Origin: Noviherbaspirillum sp. UKPF54
Lineage (GTDB): Bacteria > Pseudomonadota > Gammaproteobacteria > Burkholderiales > Burkholderiaceae_D
Direction of reading: 5' to 3'
Assembly: GCF_007874125.1 (NCBI RefSeq)
Contig: NZ_CP040128.1
Location: 3,162,001 to 3,226,000 of the forward strand
DNA: 64,000 nucleotides
Shown: one piece after another, positions 1-8,389 of the stretch
Numbering within the stretch: position 1 is the first letter of the stretch
How the letters are laid out: every line of letters starts with the position of its first letter
The notes under the pieces: generated by a model
What the model was told of the DNA's origin: nothing
Databases searched by the model: none
What the model saw: the letters and a program-made list of their open reading frames with translations, nothing else
Translations under genes and position numbers: made by a program

Positions 1-1410
1 TGCATTCTTGGAATACAACGCGATGCGGGAGCCGACTGTATGCGAAAGCGAGGTCTTCTTAAAAGGACGAATCCCTCCATTGACTACCTGAACTAGCTGT
101 CCACCTCGAACAAAAATGTCGTCTTCCCTAGAAAGATGCAGAATGATCGAATCAACTAGTTCAGGTCGGCGCCCCTTGACCACGTAAAGCCTTTTTGGCT
201 GTCTGCGCAGTTTGTAAGTAGAACCACCCCGAGCGAAACTATGCAAATTGGGAGCCGCACCATAGAGGTACAACTTGCCAACGATTTTCCCGTTTTGATA
301 ATCTGGCTCTAATGGGTCTTTTGTCAGCCGCCCATGATACTTTTCTCGATTATCTAGAATCCCGCCAACAGAAACTACCGTATCGTCATCAAGAACAATT
401 TCGAAATCACCATGCAGCACTCCTCCTAGCGCCGATCGTAAGCAGCGCTCTGCTCTATCGGAAATTTGATCCTCTGGGATATGCAAAGCGGCCAACTTCG
501 TTGCCATATCCGCCAAGCGCTCCCGAAGCCATTCCTCTCGCGCCGCATTACTAGCCGCTTCGGCAAGCGCTTTGGCATTGGAGACCAATCCTTCATAGCG
601 CTTTTCTTCGACTGCACTGAGGTCCGGTATCGCTGCAACTGTATCCAGCCATCCACCATCTGACAGAATGATCGGTGAACCGCGCCGTTGCTCCAAGGGT
701 GGATGACATACTGCCCCGCCGATAAAATCTAAGCGTGCAGGTTCATACATTGCGGTATCAAAAGTGGATCGAATAAGCTTCGCACCTGATTTTGAAACCG
801 AAATATGTCCATATCCTGCCAGCCACAAGCGTTTAGCTAGCGCATCACCACAGCGCTCGATATCACTTATATCGTTGACGAATATATAGAGCCGCTGCCC
901 CTTGATGCCCTGTATCGCGTCATTTCCTGAATAAATATAAGAACTACCGGAGCACCACCAGATAACTCCGGCCTGCTCTACTTGCGGAACGACTTTACAT
1001 AGCAGCGCCCAAAGCTCTTCACGATGAAATGGACTCGCGTTGCTTGGCGGGTCATAGTCCAGCGTCATAACACCGCGTTGACCACGAGGGAAAGCGAAAT
1101 ACTCCTTGCTACGGGTGATGGCTCCAGAATTTCGGTTCAATGCCAATTCGCTCTTGGTTACCAAGGGCGTAGGCTTGTCGCCAGAAAGCGGAAGACTTGC
1201 ACATAAAGCCTGATTGTTCCCCACATCCTGGAGAATTCCGACAAAATCTGAAACAGAATTAAAGGGCAGAACATCGACCGTCCCTGCTACTAAATTGGCT
1301 GCGGTTGTCCTTTTCACTCCCTCTAATCCGATTTGAAAAGTCTTCCCAAGCGTTATTGGATTTGTAGAAGTAATGCGGCAAATCTTTCCGATATTTCGGG
1401 TCAGCGTCAT
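1..1410 (-). CDS. Primase-polymerase-like replication protein of an integrated element (partial)
   Basis: An uninterrupted reading frame starts at ATG 1408-1410 and runs off the left edge; 470 codons are visible and the C-terminus is missing. Residues 117-120 are LDYD, a hydrophobic-Asp-x-Asp motif like the metal-binding DxD of archaeo-eukaryotic primases (D118 and D120). A GQRLYIFV strand follows near 171-178 and a conserved-looking KSGAKLIRSTFD block near 207-218. This arrangement is typical of primase or primase-helicase proteins of phages and integrative elements; the family call is inference from motifs. The start overlaps the stop of the AlpA-like gene by an ATGA, so the two are translationally coupled. 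It is AT-richer than the chromosomal genes to the right. A helicase domain may lie beyond the window. Confidence 0.6.
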   Translation of the reverse strand, partial: MTLTRNIGKICRITSTNPITLGKTFQIGLEGVKRTTAANLVAGTVDVLPFNSVSDFVGILQDVGNNQALCASLPLSGDKPTPLVTKSELALNRNSGAITRSKEYFAFPRGQRGVMTLDYDPPSNASPFHREELWALLCKVVPQVEQAGVIWWCSGSSYIYSGNDAIQGIKGQRLYIFVNDISDIERCGDALAKRLWLAGYGHISVSKSGAKLIRSTFDTAMYEPARLDFIGGAVCHPPLEQRRGSPIILSDGGWLDTVAAIPDLSAVEEKRYEGLVSNAKALAEAASNAAREEWLRERLADMATKLAALHIPEDQISDRAERCLRSALGGVLHGDFEIVLDDDTVVSVGGILDNREKYHGRLTKDPLEPDYQNGKIVGKLYLYGAAPNLHSFARGGSTYKLRRQPKRLYVVKGRRPELVDSIILHLSREDDIFVRGGQLVQVVNGGIRPFKKTSLSHTVGSRIALYSKNA

Positions 1411-1892
1411 GATTTCACCATCCCCTCAACATCGATGCCTACCGCGCTTGCCGCCTGCATAACTTGCATCAGCATTTCCATTATTCCGGCCTTTATTTCT
1501 CCCCATGGCAGGTCTTGAGGTGCGACGAGCGATAGATCGGACCGAACTTTACCGAAGACACGTTTGCGTTCGTCGTACACATCCAAAACCCCCCGCATGT
1601 AGAAGAGTGCGGAGTCGATGTCAGCAATTTTGCAAAGCTGTATTGGAGGATACGCTGCAACGTACTGGTTGCGCCTGCTTTGTGCCTCAATTGCTTTATC
1701 GCGAATCCAAGCCTCTACTTCGGCCTTTGGATATCGCGCTGCCGTTGTGCGGGACGGCCCCTTCCCTCCAAACGAAAATTTCAGAGGCCGGGGAAAACAA
1801 TCAAATTTAATAAGGTTTCGAAGTGCAGTTTTTGAGCACTTAAGAAGATCAAGAACCTCAGCAGTCGAGAGAAAAGTGGATTGTGGATCCAT
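1407..1892 (-). CDS. AlpA/MerR-like HTH protein with C-terminal extension
   Basis: This 161-residue protein opens with a winged-helix module like phage AlpA/excisionase regulators: FLSTAEVLDLLKCSKTALRN near residues 7-26, then ARYPKAEVEAWIRDKA near 52-67. AlpA proteins usually have about 60-90 residues. Here about 90 further residues of unknown function follow, including a Met-rich helix near the end. ATG 1892 is chosen because a GAGG ribosome site lies eight bases upstream; an in-frame TTG at 1919 is the alternative. The gene overlaps the primase-like gene by ATGA. Its role is probably regulation of, or participation in, element replication or excision (inference). Confidence 0.65.
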   Translation of the reverse strand: MDPQSTFLSTAEVLDLLKCSKTALRNLIKFDCFPRPLKFSFGGKGPSRTTAARYPKAEVEAWIRDKAIEAQSRRNQYVAAYPPIQLCKIADIDSALFYMRGVLDVYDERKRVFGKVRSDLSLVAPQDLPWGEIKAGIMEMLMQVMQAASAVGIDVEGMVKS

Positions 1893-2082
1893 AATGGTTG
1901 CCTCATAAAAATCCGACAACGCATTAGCGCCTGCATCTTGATAGGCGAACTATTCCCTGTCCACAAATAGAAACTCATCTGGCAAAGGAAGCAGGTCACC
2001 GTATGCAAAGATCAGAGTGAATGCCACCTTTTCGTAGGCAACATCGCACGTACTAACGCATTGTCATTAGGTTTACAAAGCG

Positions 2083-2358
2083 TCACTCCGGCCCAATAGG
2101 GCTGTGAGAGACGTTTCCTTTTCTGCTTCGGTTTTCCAGACGGGGTTTTGAAGAGAAGTGCGAAAACTTTACTGCATAGAATTGGCATTCTGCAAGCAAT
2201 TTCGCTTTTTCATCCAAATTAGGCCCATTTTGAGCCGCAAAATAGGCCAATAGCGGCAATTTCGCGTATTCATCGCCGTGAACTACATGCCAAGACAATG
2301 CAAGTCTGTTAGGGCAATCAGATGCGACTGCATGAGATTGAAACTGGGCCGGTTCCAC
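2083..2358 (-). CDS. Small hypothetical protein downstream of integrase
   Basis: A 91-codon frame starts with GTG, 15 bases after the integrase stop on the same strand, and is preceded by a plausible AAGGCGAG ribosome site. The product has ordinary amino-acid composition and ends in a basic, Ser-rich tail, but no family is recognised. It could be a real accessory gene of the integrated element or a chance frame in an AT-richer stretch. The bases between it and the AlpA-like gene (1893-2082) hold no gene that can be supported. Confidence 0.35.
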   Translation of the reverse strand: MEPAQFQSHAVASDCPNRLALSWHVVHGDEYAKLPLLAYFAAQNGPNLDEKAKLLAECQFYAVKFSHFSSKPRLENRSRKGNVSHSPIGPE

Positions 2359-2373
2359 TGCTTGGTCTCGCCT

Positions 2374-3510
2374 TCATTTTTTGCCTTGCATTGTGCAAAG
2401 CAACATTAACTGAATTTCCTCCAACGGTTTCTGAATATCTTTTACGGAAACACTTACGTAGTGTCGATGTAGGGTGTCGGATCGCTTGGCCTTGTGATTC
2501 AAAATTCTGCGCAAAATCGCATCGCTAAACCCCAACCGTTCGCCAATTGTCGCAAGCAGCTTTCGCAGATCGTGAAGCATGAACTTAGGGGCTCCCGCCC
2601 TCATAGCCATTTCAGCAAGATGCTCCATTGATACACCAGCAAAAAGCATCTGATCGCCTTCCAATCCTGACGCATGATGATTCAAGATCTCGCGGAGAAT
2701 CGGAGTAATTGGTAATGAATGAGGATGGCCGGTCTTAGTCTCCGGTATGTGCATCACGCCGGATTCAAAATCCAAATCCTTCTTTCGGATGCATCCTCCT
2801 TCATTTCTTCGCAATCCAGTAAGCGCCAACAAAATCAACAAATCCCGCTGCTTTTCTGGCAGGCGTTGAACAGCCAAATACCATTGTGGCAAATCGTCTT
2901 CTTGCAGCTTTCGCATTCGAGGTTGAGCCTTTTCCGGCATCAGTCCTGCAGCGGCAAGTTGGCTAAAGGGGCTTTCCAAGGTCAGGCCATGCACTGCGTT
3001 TGCATACTTGATTACCGCCCCTATCAAGCCCCGCCCAGTTTCAACAACAGCCGCACCACGAGTCTGAGCGAATTCATGGCAATGCCGCGAAAATGCTGGC
3101 GTATCCATTTCACTAATGGATAGGTCTTGCCAAGTGGCGAAATGCACTTTGAGCAGCGATTCATAACGCGCCAAGCTTGATGGCTTGATCCCCTTTGCCG
3201 CTGCATACATTGGAAGCAGATCCCGTAATGTTGGAAGCTTTAATGCGGGAGATTTGGCAGGTATTTTCCCGTTCCGACAATCTCGCAGCAGCTCGGCCGC
3301 CTTTGCTCGCGCCTCATCGGCAGTAAGAAGCGGCCAACGTCCAAGCGTAATGCGTACCTGCTCACCGTTGGCGCTTGTTGCAATGATGAAAGTTTTTGTC
3401 CGCTTGTTCACCCTGAGACAAAAGCCGGAAAGCACTCTGTCCCGCAATATGCGACGGTCGCTGGAGGTCAGCCTTTGGATTAATGCATCTGAGAGGGTTA
3501 CAATTGGCAT
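2374..3510 (-). CDS. Tyrosine-type site-specific integrase
   Basis: This 378-residue recombinase would integrate and excise the element. Catalytic residues are visible in order: Arg 234 in TGLRRNE, Lys 259 in TKTGHP, H313xxR316 in LHDLRK, His 339 in ILNHK, and the nucleophile Tyr 351 in HRHYV. The N-terminal part (VLSGFCLRVNKR, then a Gly-Arg-Trp-Pro strand) resembles the arm-binding domain of P4/CP4-type integrases. ATG 3510 is preferred because the N-terminus then matches the family; the frame stays open to 3651 without adding recognisable sequence. The gene points away from ychF, and its promoter side faces the presumed attachment site. Confidence 0.9.
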   Translation of the reverse strand: MPIVTLSDALIQRLTSSDRRILRDRVLSGFCLRVNKRTKTFIIATSANGEQVRITLGRWPLLTADEARAKAAELLRDCRNGKIPAKSPALKLPTLRDLLPMYAAAKGIKPSSLARYESLLKVHFATWQDLSISEMDTPAFSRHCHEFAQTRGAAVVETGRGLIGAVIKYANAVHGLTLESPFSQLAAAGLMPEKAQPRMRKLQEDDLPQWYLAVQRLPEKQRDLLILLALTGLRRNEGGCIRKKDLDFESGVMHIPETKTGHPHSLPITPILREILNHHASGLEGDQMLFAGVSMEHLAEMAMRAGAPKFMLHDLRKLLATIGERLGFSDAILRRILNHKAKRSDTLHRHYVSVSVKDIQKPLEEIQLMLLCTMQGKK

Positions 3511-3529
3511 TTTTTGGGAACAAATTGGG

Positions 3530-3543
3530 CACAAAATTTTGTG
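3530..3543. promoter_or_regulatory. 14-bp perfect palindrome upstream of integrase
   Basis: CACAAAATTTTGTG is a perfect inverted repeat centred about 27 bases upstream of the integrase start codon. This position suits a regulator or integrase arm site overlapping the integrase promoter. The stretch 3511-3671 between integrase and ychF must also contain the element-chromosome junction, but no direct-repeat partner is visible in this window. Confidence 0.4.
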
Positions 3544-3671
3544 AATCCATGCTTGCTTGTCCCGTCTTTTCATTCCGCTGTGCAATTCGACGAATCGAGC
3601 GTTTTTAACGCTCATCAATGCTCGAACAAAACGTAACGCACAGCTAACCACTTGATTTAGCGAAAAATTTC

Positions 3672-4763
3672 ATGAGTCTCAAATGCGGCATCGTCGGCCT
3701 GCCTAACGTCGGCAAATCCACCCTGTTTAACGCACTGACCAAGGCTGGCATCGCTGCGGAGAACTACCCCTTCTGCACCATCGAGCCGAACGTCGGCGTG
3801 GTCGAGGTGCCGGACCCGCGCCTGAATGCGCTGGCCGAGATCGTCAAGCCCGAGCGCATCCTGCCGGCGGTGGTCGAATTCGTCGACATCGCCGGTCTGG
3901 TGGCCGGCGCATCCAAGGGCGAAGGCCTAGGCAACCAGTTCCTCGCGCATATCCGCGAGACCGATGCCATCGTCAACGTGGTGCGCTGCTTCGAAGACCC
4001 GAACGTGGTGCACGTGGCCGGCAAGGTCAGCCCGCTGGACGACATCGCCGTGATCCAGACCGAGCTGGCGCTGGCCGACATGACCACCGTCGACAAGACG
4101 ATCCAGCGCGAAAGCAAGAAAGCCAAGGCCGGCGACAAGGACGCCATCAAGCTGGTCGCCCTGCTGGAGCGCATCCTGCCGCAACTGGACGAGGCCAAGC
4201 CGGTGCGCGCGATGGGCCTCGATGCCGAAGAGATGGCGCTGATCAAGCCGCTGTGCCTGATCACGGCCAAGCCCGCAATGTACGTCGGCAATGTCTCCGA
4301 CACCGGCTTCACCAACAACCCGCTGCTGGATCAATTGACCGAATACGCGAAGTCGCAGAATGCGCCGGTAGTCGCGATCTGCGCCGCGATCGAGGCGGAA
4401 ATCGCCGACCTCGACGAAGAGGACAAGGGCGCCTTCCTGGCCGACATGGGCATGGAAGAGCCGGGCCTGAACCGCCTGATCCGCGCAGCCTTCAAGCTGC
4501 TCGGCCTGCAGACCTATTTCACCGCCGGCGTAAAGGAAGTGCGCGCCTGGACCATCCATGTAGGCGACACCGCACCGCAAGCTGCCGGGGTGATCCATAC
4601 CGATTTCGAACGCGGCTTCATCCGCGCGCAGACCATCTCGTTCGAGGACTTCATCGCCTACAAGGGAGAACAGGGCGCCAAGGAAGCGGGCAAGATGCGC
4701 GCCGAAGGCAAGGAATACGTGGTCAAGGATGGCGACGTCCTCAACTTCCTGTTCAACGTCTAA
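3672..4763 (+). CDS. ychF: Redox-regulated ATPase YchF (OBG family)
   Basis: This 363-residue protein belongs to the universally conserved YchF/OLA1 P-loop family, which hydrolyses ATP and associates with ribosomes. The P-loop GLPNVGKST is at residues 9-17, a [10 protein letters not shown] switch motif near 74-83, and a C-terminal TGS domain begins near residue 277 ([15 protein letters not shown]) and runs to the end. Length is normal. The gene usually follows pth; here an integrase lies upstream instead, so the element may have inserted between them. No strong ribosome site precedes the ATG (only AAAAATTTC), which may reflect a rebuilt junction. Confidence 0.97.
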   Translation: MSLKCGIVGLPNVGKSTLFNALTKAGIAAENYPFCTIEPNVGVVEVPDPRLNALAEIVKPERILPAVVEFVDIAGLVAGASKGEGLGNQFLAHIRETDAIVNVVRCFEDPNVVHVAGKVSPLDDIAVIQTELALADMTTVDKTIQRESKKAKAGDKDAIKLVALLERILPQLDEAKPVRAMGLDAEEMALIKPLCLITAKPAMYVGNVSDTGFTNNPLLDQLTEYAKSQNAPVVAICAAIEAEIADLDEEDKGAFLADMGMEEPGLNRLIRAAFKLLGLQTYFTAGVKEVRAWTIHVGDTAPQAAGVIHTDFERGFIRAQTISFEDFIAYKGEQGAKEAGKMRAEGKEYVVKDGDVLNFLFNV

Positions 4764-4782
4764 GATAGTGTCCTGAACCGGC

Positions 4783-5634
4783 ATGGCAACCCTGACCGAA
4801 CTGAACTTCTACCCAATCAAATCCTGCGCCGGCATCGCGCTGCAGGAAGCGACGCTGACTGCCGCCGGCCTGATGAGCGAGCAGATCTACGATCGCGAAT
4901 GGATGGTGGTCGACGCGCAGGGCGGGTTCATGACGCAGCGTAGTCATCCGAAAATGGCACTGATCGTGCCGCGCCTGAAAAGCGAGACGCTGGAATTGCG
5001 CGCACCTGGCATGCTGCGCCTCGAAATCCCGCTCGGCCTGCCGCATCCGGAAGACGAACGGACGTTGCAGGTGCGGGTGTGGAATGACACGGTGAAGGCC
5101 TATGACTGCGACGAAACCACTGCGGCCTGGTTTTCGAATTTTCTCGGCGTGCCCTGCCGCCTGGTGCGCTTTCATCCGGAAGCGCGGCGCATCGCCAGCA
5201 CCAAGTGGACGGGCGGCGTGGAGGCGCCCACGCTCTTTTCCGATGGCTATCCGATGCTAGTGATTTCCGAAGCCTCGCTCGGCGACCTGAATGCCAAGCT
5301 GAAGGCGCAGGGGCGCGAGGCACTGCCGATGCAGCGCTTCCGCCCCAACATTGTCATCGGCGGCGTGGAAGCCTTCGACGAGGATTACATGGAATCGTTC
5401 AGGGTGGGAAATGCGACCTTCAAACCCGTCAAGCCTTGCGCACGCTGCCCGATTCCGTCAGTCGATCCGACAACCGGAGAGTTCGGCCCCGATCCGCTCG
5501 ATATCCTACGCACCTACCGCGCCAATCCGAAGGTCGACGGCGGCATTACGTTCGGGATGAACGCGATCCTGCTCGAAGGCGAAGGCCAGCTGCTGCGCCT
5601 CGGGCAAGAGGTCGAGGTCAACCTGGCATTCTAA
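4783..5634 (+). CDS. MOSC domain-containing protein (YcbX-like)
   Basis: This 283-residue protein has an N-terminal MOSC_N beta-barrel (LTELNFYPIKSCAGI at residues 4-18) and a C-terminal MOSC domain with the conserved cysteine motif KPCARCPIPSVDP near residue 216. MOSC proteins bind the molybdenum cofactor. The closest known group is YcbX/mARC-type N-hydroxylamine reductases, but the ferredoxin domain of E. coli YcbX is absent, so electrons must come from a separate partner. It starts 19 bases after ychF on the same strand and may be co-transcribed. Confidence 0.85.
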   Translation: MATLTELNFYPIKSCAGIALQEATLTAAGLMSEQIYDREWMVVDAQGGFMTQRSHPKMALIVPRLKSETLELRAPGMLRLEIPLGLPHPEDERTLQVRVWNDTVKAYDCDETTAAWFSNFLGVPCRLVRFHPEARRIASTKWTGGVEAPTLFSDGYPMLVISEASLGDLNAKLKAQGREALPMQRFRPNIVIGGVEAFDEDYMESFRVGNATFKPVKPCARCPIPSVDPTTGEFGPDPLDILRTYRANPKVDGGITFGMNAILLEGEGQLLRLGQEVEVNLAF

Positions 5635-5750
5635 GACAGCGGCTGCGTCATGATTGCAAGTCGCAACGGCGCAAGCTAGTATTCGCCTGGCAATCATCCC
5701 CTTGAAACGCGGAGAGCCGCTGCCGCCGGCTCGTTGAGGAGCGCACAGCT

Positions 5751-6845
5751 ATGTCGCAGGACCTGGTTACCGAAAATCTGGAGCTACGTAACCGGCTGGA
5801 GCAACTGTTCAGGCAGGCCCAGCAAAACCAGCAGATCCTGCAGCGCTTCCAAGCCTTCGACCTGCAATTCATCGGCGCCTCCGGCTTCCTGGAACTGCTC
5901 GACGCCATCTTCCGCGGCTTCGCGACCGCTTCGGAACTCGACGTCGTCACCCTGGTGCTGCTCGATCCCGACTACGACATCCGCCGCATTCTGGCCGATC
6001 AGAATATCGATCCGGCAGACATTCCCCAGCTGCTGTTCCTGCAGGATGAAGCCGGATTCGGCGCCCTGCCGGGCCAGCTGCGCAAACCGGTGCTGGGCGC
6101 CTTCTCGCTGCAAATGCATGGCGCGCTGTTTCCGGTGCCGCTGCCGACACCGGCCAGCCTCGCGCTGGTGCCTCTGCGGCGCCATGACAGGCTGATCGGC
6201 TGCCTGTGCATCGGCAGCCGCGACGAAGCGCGATTTATCGATGGCATGGGCACCGACTTCGTGGAGCATATGGCGGCAATCGTCGCGGTATGCCTGGAAA
6301 ACGCCGTCAACAACGAACGATTGAAACACATCGGTTTGACCGATCCGCTGACCGGCGTGCATAACCGACGCTATGTCGAACGGCGCCTGCTGGAAGAGAT
6401 CGGGCGCTCGCGCCGCCAGGGGTATGACTTATCGTGCCTGTACATCGACATCGATCACTTCAAGCAGATCAACGATGGCCTGGGGCACCAGGCGGGCGAC
6501 GAGGTATTGCGCGGGATCGCAGGCCGCATCAAGGAAGAATTGCGCCTGTCGGATGCGCTCGGGCGCTTTGGCGGCGAAGAGTTCGTGGTGCTGCTGATCG
6601 ACGCCGGCCCGACTGCCGCCGGCAATGCCGCAGAACGCATCCGCCAGAGCATCGCCGAACAGCCGCTGGCTTTAGGCGACGGGCAGACCCTGGACGTGAC
6701 GGTATCGATAGGCGTCGCCTCACTAGCGCAACACGACGAGTGCGAAGCGATCGAGGCGACTGCGCAAAAATTTGTCGCCCGGGCCGACCAAGCGCTCTAT
6801 CTGGCAAAGCAAGGCGGCCGCAACAAGATCGTCGCGGCCGGCTAA
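5751..6845 (+). CDS. Diguanylate cyclase with DUF484/GAF-like sensor
   Basis: The protein has 364 residues. Residues 1-30 form a coiled coil (ENLELRNRLEQLF), followed by a DUF484/GAF-like domain to about residue 185, then a GGDEF domain. The active-site signature is GGEEF near residue 274, a functional variant of GGDEF. An RLSD inhibitory I-site lies exactly five residues upstream, so product feedback inhibition is expected. It should make cyclic di-GMP in the cytoplasm; no membrane segment is seen. A GAGGAGCG ribosome site eight bases before the ATG fixes the start. It is convergent with the ferredoxin gene. Confidence 0.92.
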   Translation: MSQDLVTENLELRNRLEQLFRQAQQNQQILQRFQAFDLQFIGASGFLELLDAIFRGFATASELDVVTLVLLDPDYDIRRILADQNIDPADIPQLLFLQDEAGFGALPGQLRKPVLGAFSLQMHGALFPVPLPTPASLALVPLRRHDRLIGCLCIGSRDEARFIDGMGTDFVEHMAAIVAVCLENAVNNERLKHIGLTDPLTGVHNRRYVERRLLEEIGRSRRQGYDLSCLYIDIDHFKQINDGLGHQAGDEVLRGIAGRIKEELRLSDALGRFGGEEFVVLLIDAGPTAAGNAAERIRQSIAEQPLALGDGQTLDVTVSIGVASLAQHDECEAIEATAQKFVARADQALYLAKQGGRNKIVAAG

Positions 6846-6859
6846 GCCAAGCTTGGCAA

Positions 6860-7144
<285 letters not shown>

Positions 7145-7151
7145 TCACAAC

Positions 7152-7640
7152 TTACTGCCCGCCTGCCGCGATCTTGTTCTTCAACCACTTTTCGACCGAC
7201 GGGAACACGAACTTCGACACGTCCCCGCCCAAGGTCGCAATCTCGCGCACGATGGTGCCGGAGATGAACTGGTACTGGTCGGACGGCGTCAGGAACAGGG
7301 TTTCGACGTCGGGCAGCAGATATCGGTTCATGCCGGCCATCTGGAACTCGTACTCGAAGTCGGACACCGCGCGCAGTCCGCGCACGATCACGCGCGCGTC
7401 ATGCGTCCGCACGAAATCCTTCAGCAGACCGGAAAAGCTTTCGACCTGCACGTTCGGATAATGGCCGAGCACTTCGTTGGCAATCGAGAGTCGCTCGTCG
7501 AGCGAAAAGAAGGGCCGCTTGTTCTTGCTGTCGGCCACGCCGACGATCAGCTTGTCGAACAAGCCCGATGCACGGCGCACCAGATCTTCATGCCCCCTGG
7601 TGAGCGGATCGAACGTTCCCGGATAAACAGCTGTAACCAT
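7152..7640 (-). CDS. coaD: Phosphopantetheine adenylyltransferase
   Basis: This 162-residue cytoplasmic enzyme adenylates 4'-phosphopantetheine to dephospho-CoA, the penultimate step of CoA synthesis. The nucleotidyltransferase signature TRGH is at residues 14-17 after YPGTFDP. The second motif ISGTIVRE is near residue 127; it is the ISSTxxR motif with Gly replacing one Ser. Length matches the family. It lies between rsmD and the ferredoxin gene on the same strand, the usual rsmD-coaD-fdx order. Confidence 0.97.
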   Translation of the reverse strand: MVTAVYPGTFDPLTRGHEDLVRRASGLFDKLIVGVADSKNKRPFFSLDERLSIANEVLGHYPNVQVESFSGLLKDFVRTHDARVIVRGLRAVSDFEYEFQMAGMNRYLLPDVETLFLTPSDQYQFISGTIVREIATLGGDVSKFVFPSVEKWLKNKIAAGGQ

Positions 7641-7752
7641 CGCGGCTCCCTGACAATTGACATTACTTCAGCATATCGGCACGGCCGTGCGGATTCGGCG
7701 CGGCTCCTTGCGGCACAGGCCGCCGGAACGCGCATTATGCCTGAAATTCCAG

Positions 7753-8385
7753 CTAGGTATTGCGCCGCAACAAGTGAAAAAATACCATGCCGGCCTTGTC
7801 GGCCCGCAGCACGCTCCACCCCGCCAGCCACTCAGGGAGCGCGTCGGTATCGATCGGCATTTCAGCTTCAGCATATACCAAGCCGCCGTCGGCCAATAAC
7901 CTGGCGCATAGCGGCAGGATTTTCGGCAGCCAGTCGCGATGATACGGCGGATCGAGAAAAATAAGCTGGAACTGCGTATGCGCGCCGCCCCGCGCCGCCA
8001 AGCTTTGCGCCACGGCGAGTGCATCGCCGCGCTGGATTACCACCTGTTCCGCATTGAGCTTTTCCTTGACGGCGTTCAGTTGCCGGATGGCGGCGGCATT
8101 GTCTTCCACCATCGTCACGCCGCGCGCGCCACGGCTTGCCGCTTCAAAGCCGAGCGCCCCGGTGCCGGCGAACAGGTCTAGGCAATTCACCTGGATCCAA
8201 TTACCGTCAAATAAATGATTGAGCCAATTAAACAGCGTTTCGCGCACCCGGTCCGGTGTGGGGCGCAAGCCTTCGGCATCCAGAACCGGCAGCGGCGTTC
8301 GTTTCCAGAGGCCGCCGATGATGCGCACTTGGTGCGTAGAGTGAATCTTCGGCTGCGCTGCCGGTCGCTTCTGACTTCGTTGCAT
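7753..8385 (-). CDS. rsmD: 16S rRNA (guanine966-N2)-methyltransferase
   Basis: This 210-residue class I methyltransferase modifies G966 of 16S rRNA in the small subunit. The SAM-binding motif LDLFAGTGALGFEAASRGA lies near residues 69-87, and the catalytic DPPY motif occurs as FLDPPYH near 146-152. RPTPDRVRETLFNWL near 41-55 is characteristic of RsmD. It starts five bases after the upstream M16 gene stop, so it is very likely co-transcribed with the peptidase pair, and coaD follows. Confidence 0.96.
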   Translation of the reverse strand: MQRSQKRPAAQPKIHSTHQVRIIGGLWKRTPLPVLDAEGLRPTPDRVRETLFNWLNHLFDGNWIQVNCLDLFAGTGALGFEAASRGARGVTMVEDNAAAIRQLNAVKEKLNAEQVVIQRGDALAVAQSLAARGGAHTQFQLIFLDPPYHRDWLPKILPLCARLLADGGLVYAEAEMPIDTDALPEWLAGWSVLRADKAGMVFFHLLRRNT

Positions 8386-8389
8386 CGGA

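Noticed and set aside
312..663. Short frames on both strands inside the primase-like region
   Set aside because: They overlap the continuous minus-strand primase-like frame and have no ribosome sites or family features.
3927..4784. Minus-strand frame antisense to ychF
   Set aside because: ychF is unambiguous and highly conserved; the antisense frame is Gly/Asp/His-rich with no family features.
6846..6857. Palindrome GCCAAGCTTGGC between the diguanylate cyclase and ferredoxin genes
   Set aside because: It is short, without a T-tract, and too small for a convincing terminator; it may be chance.
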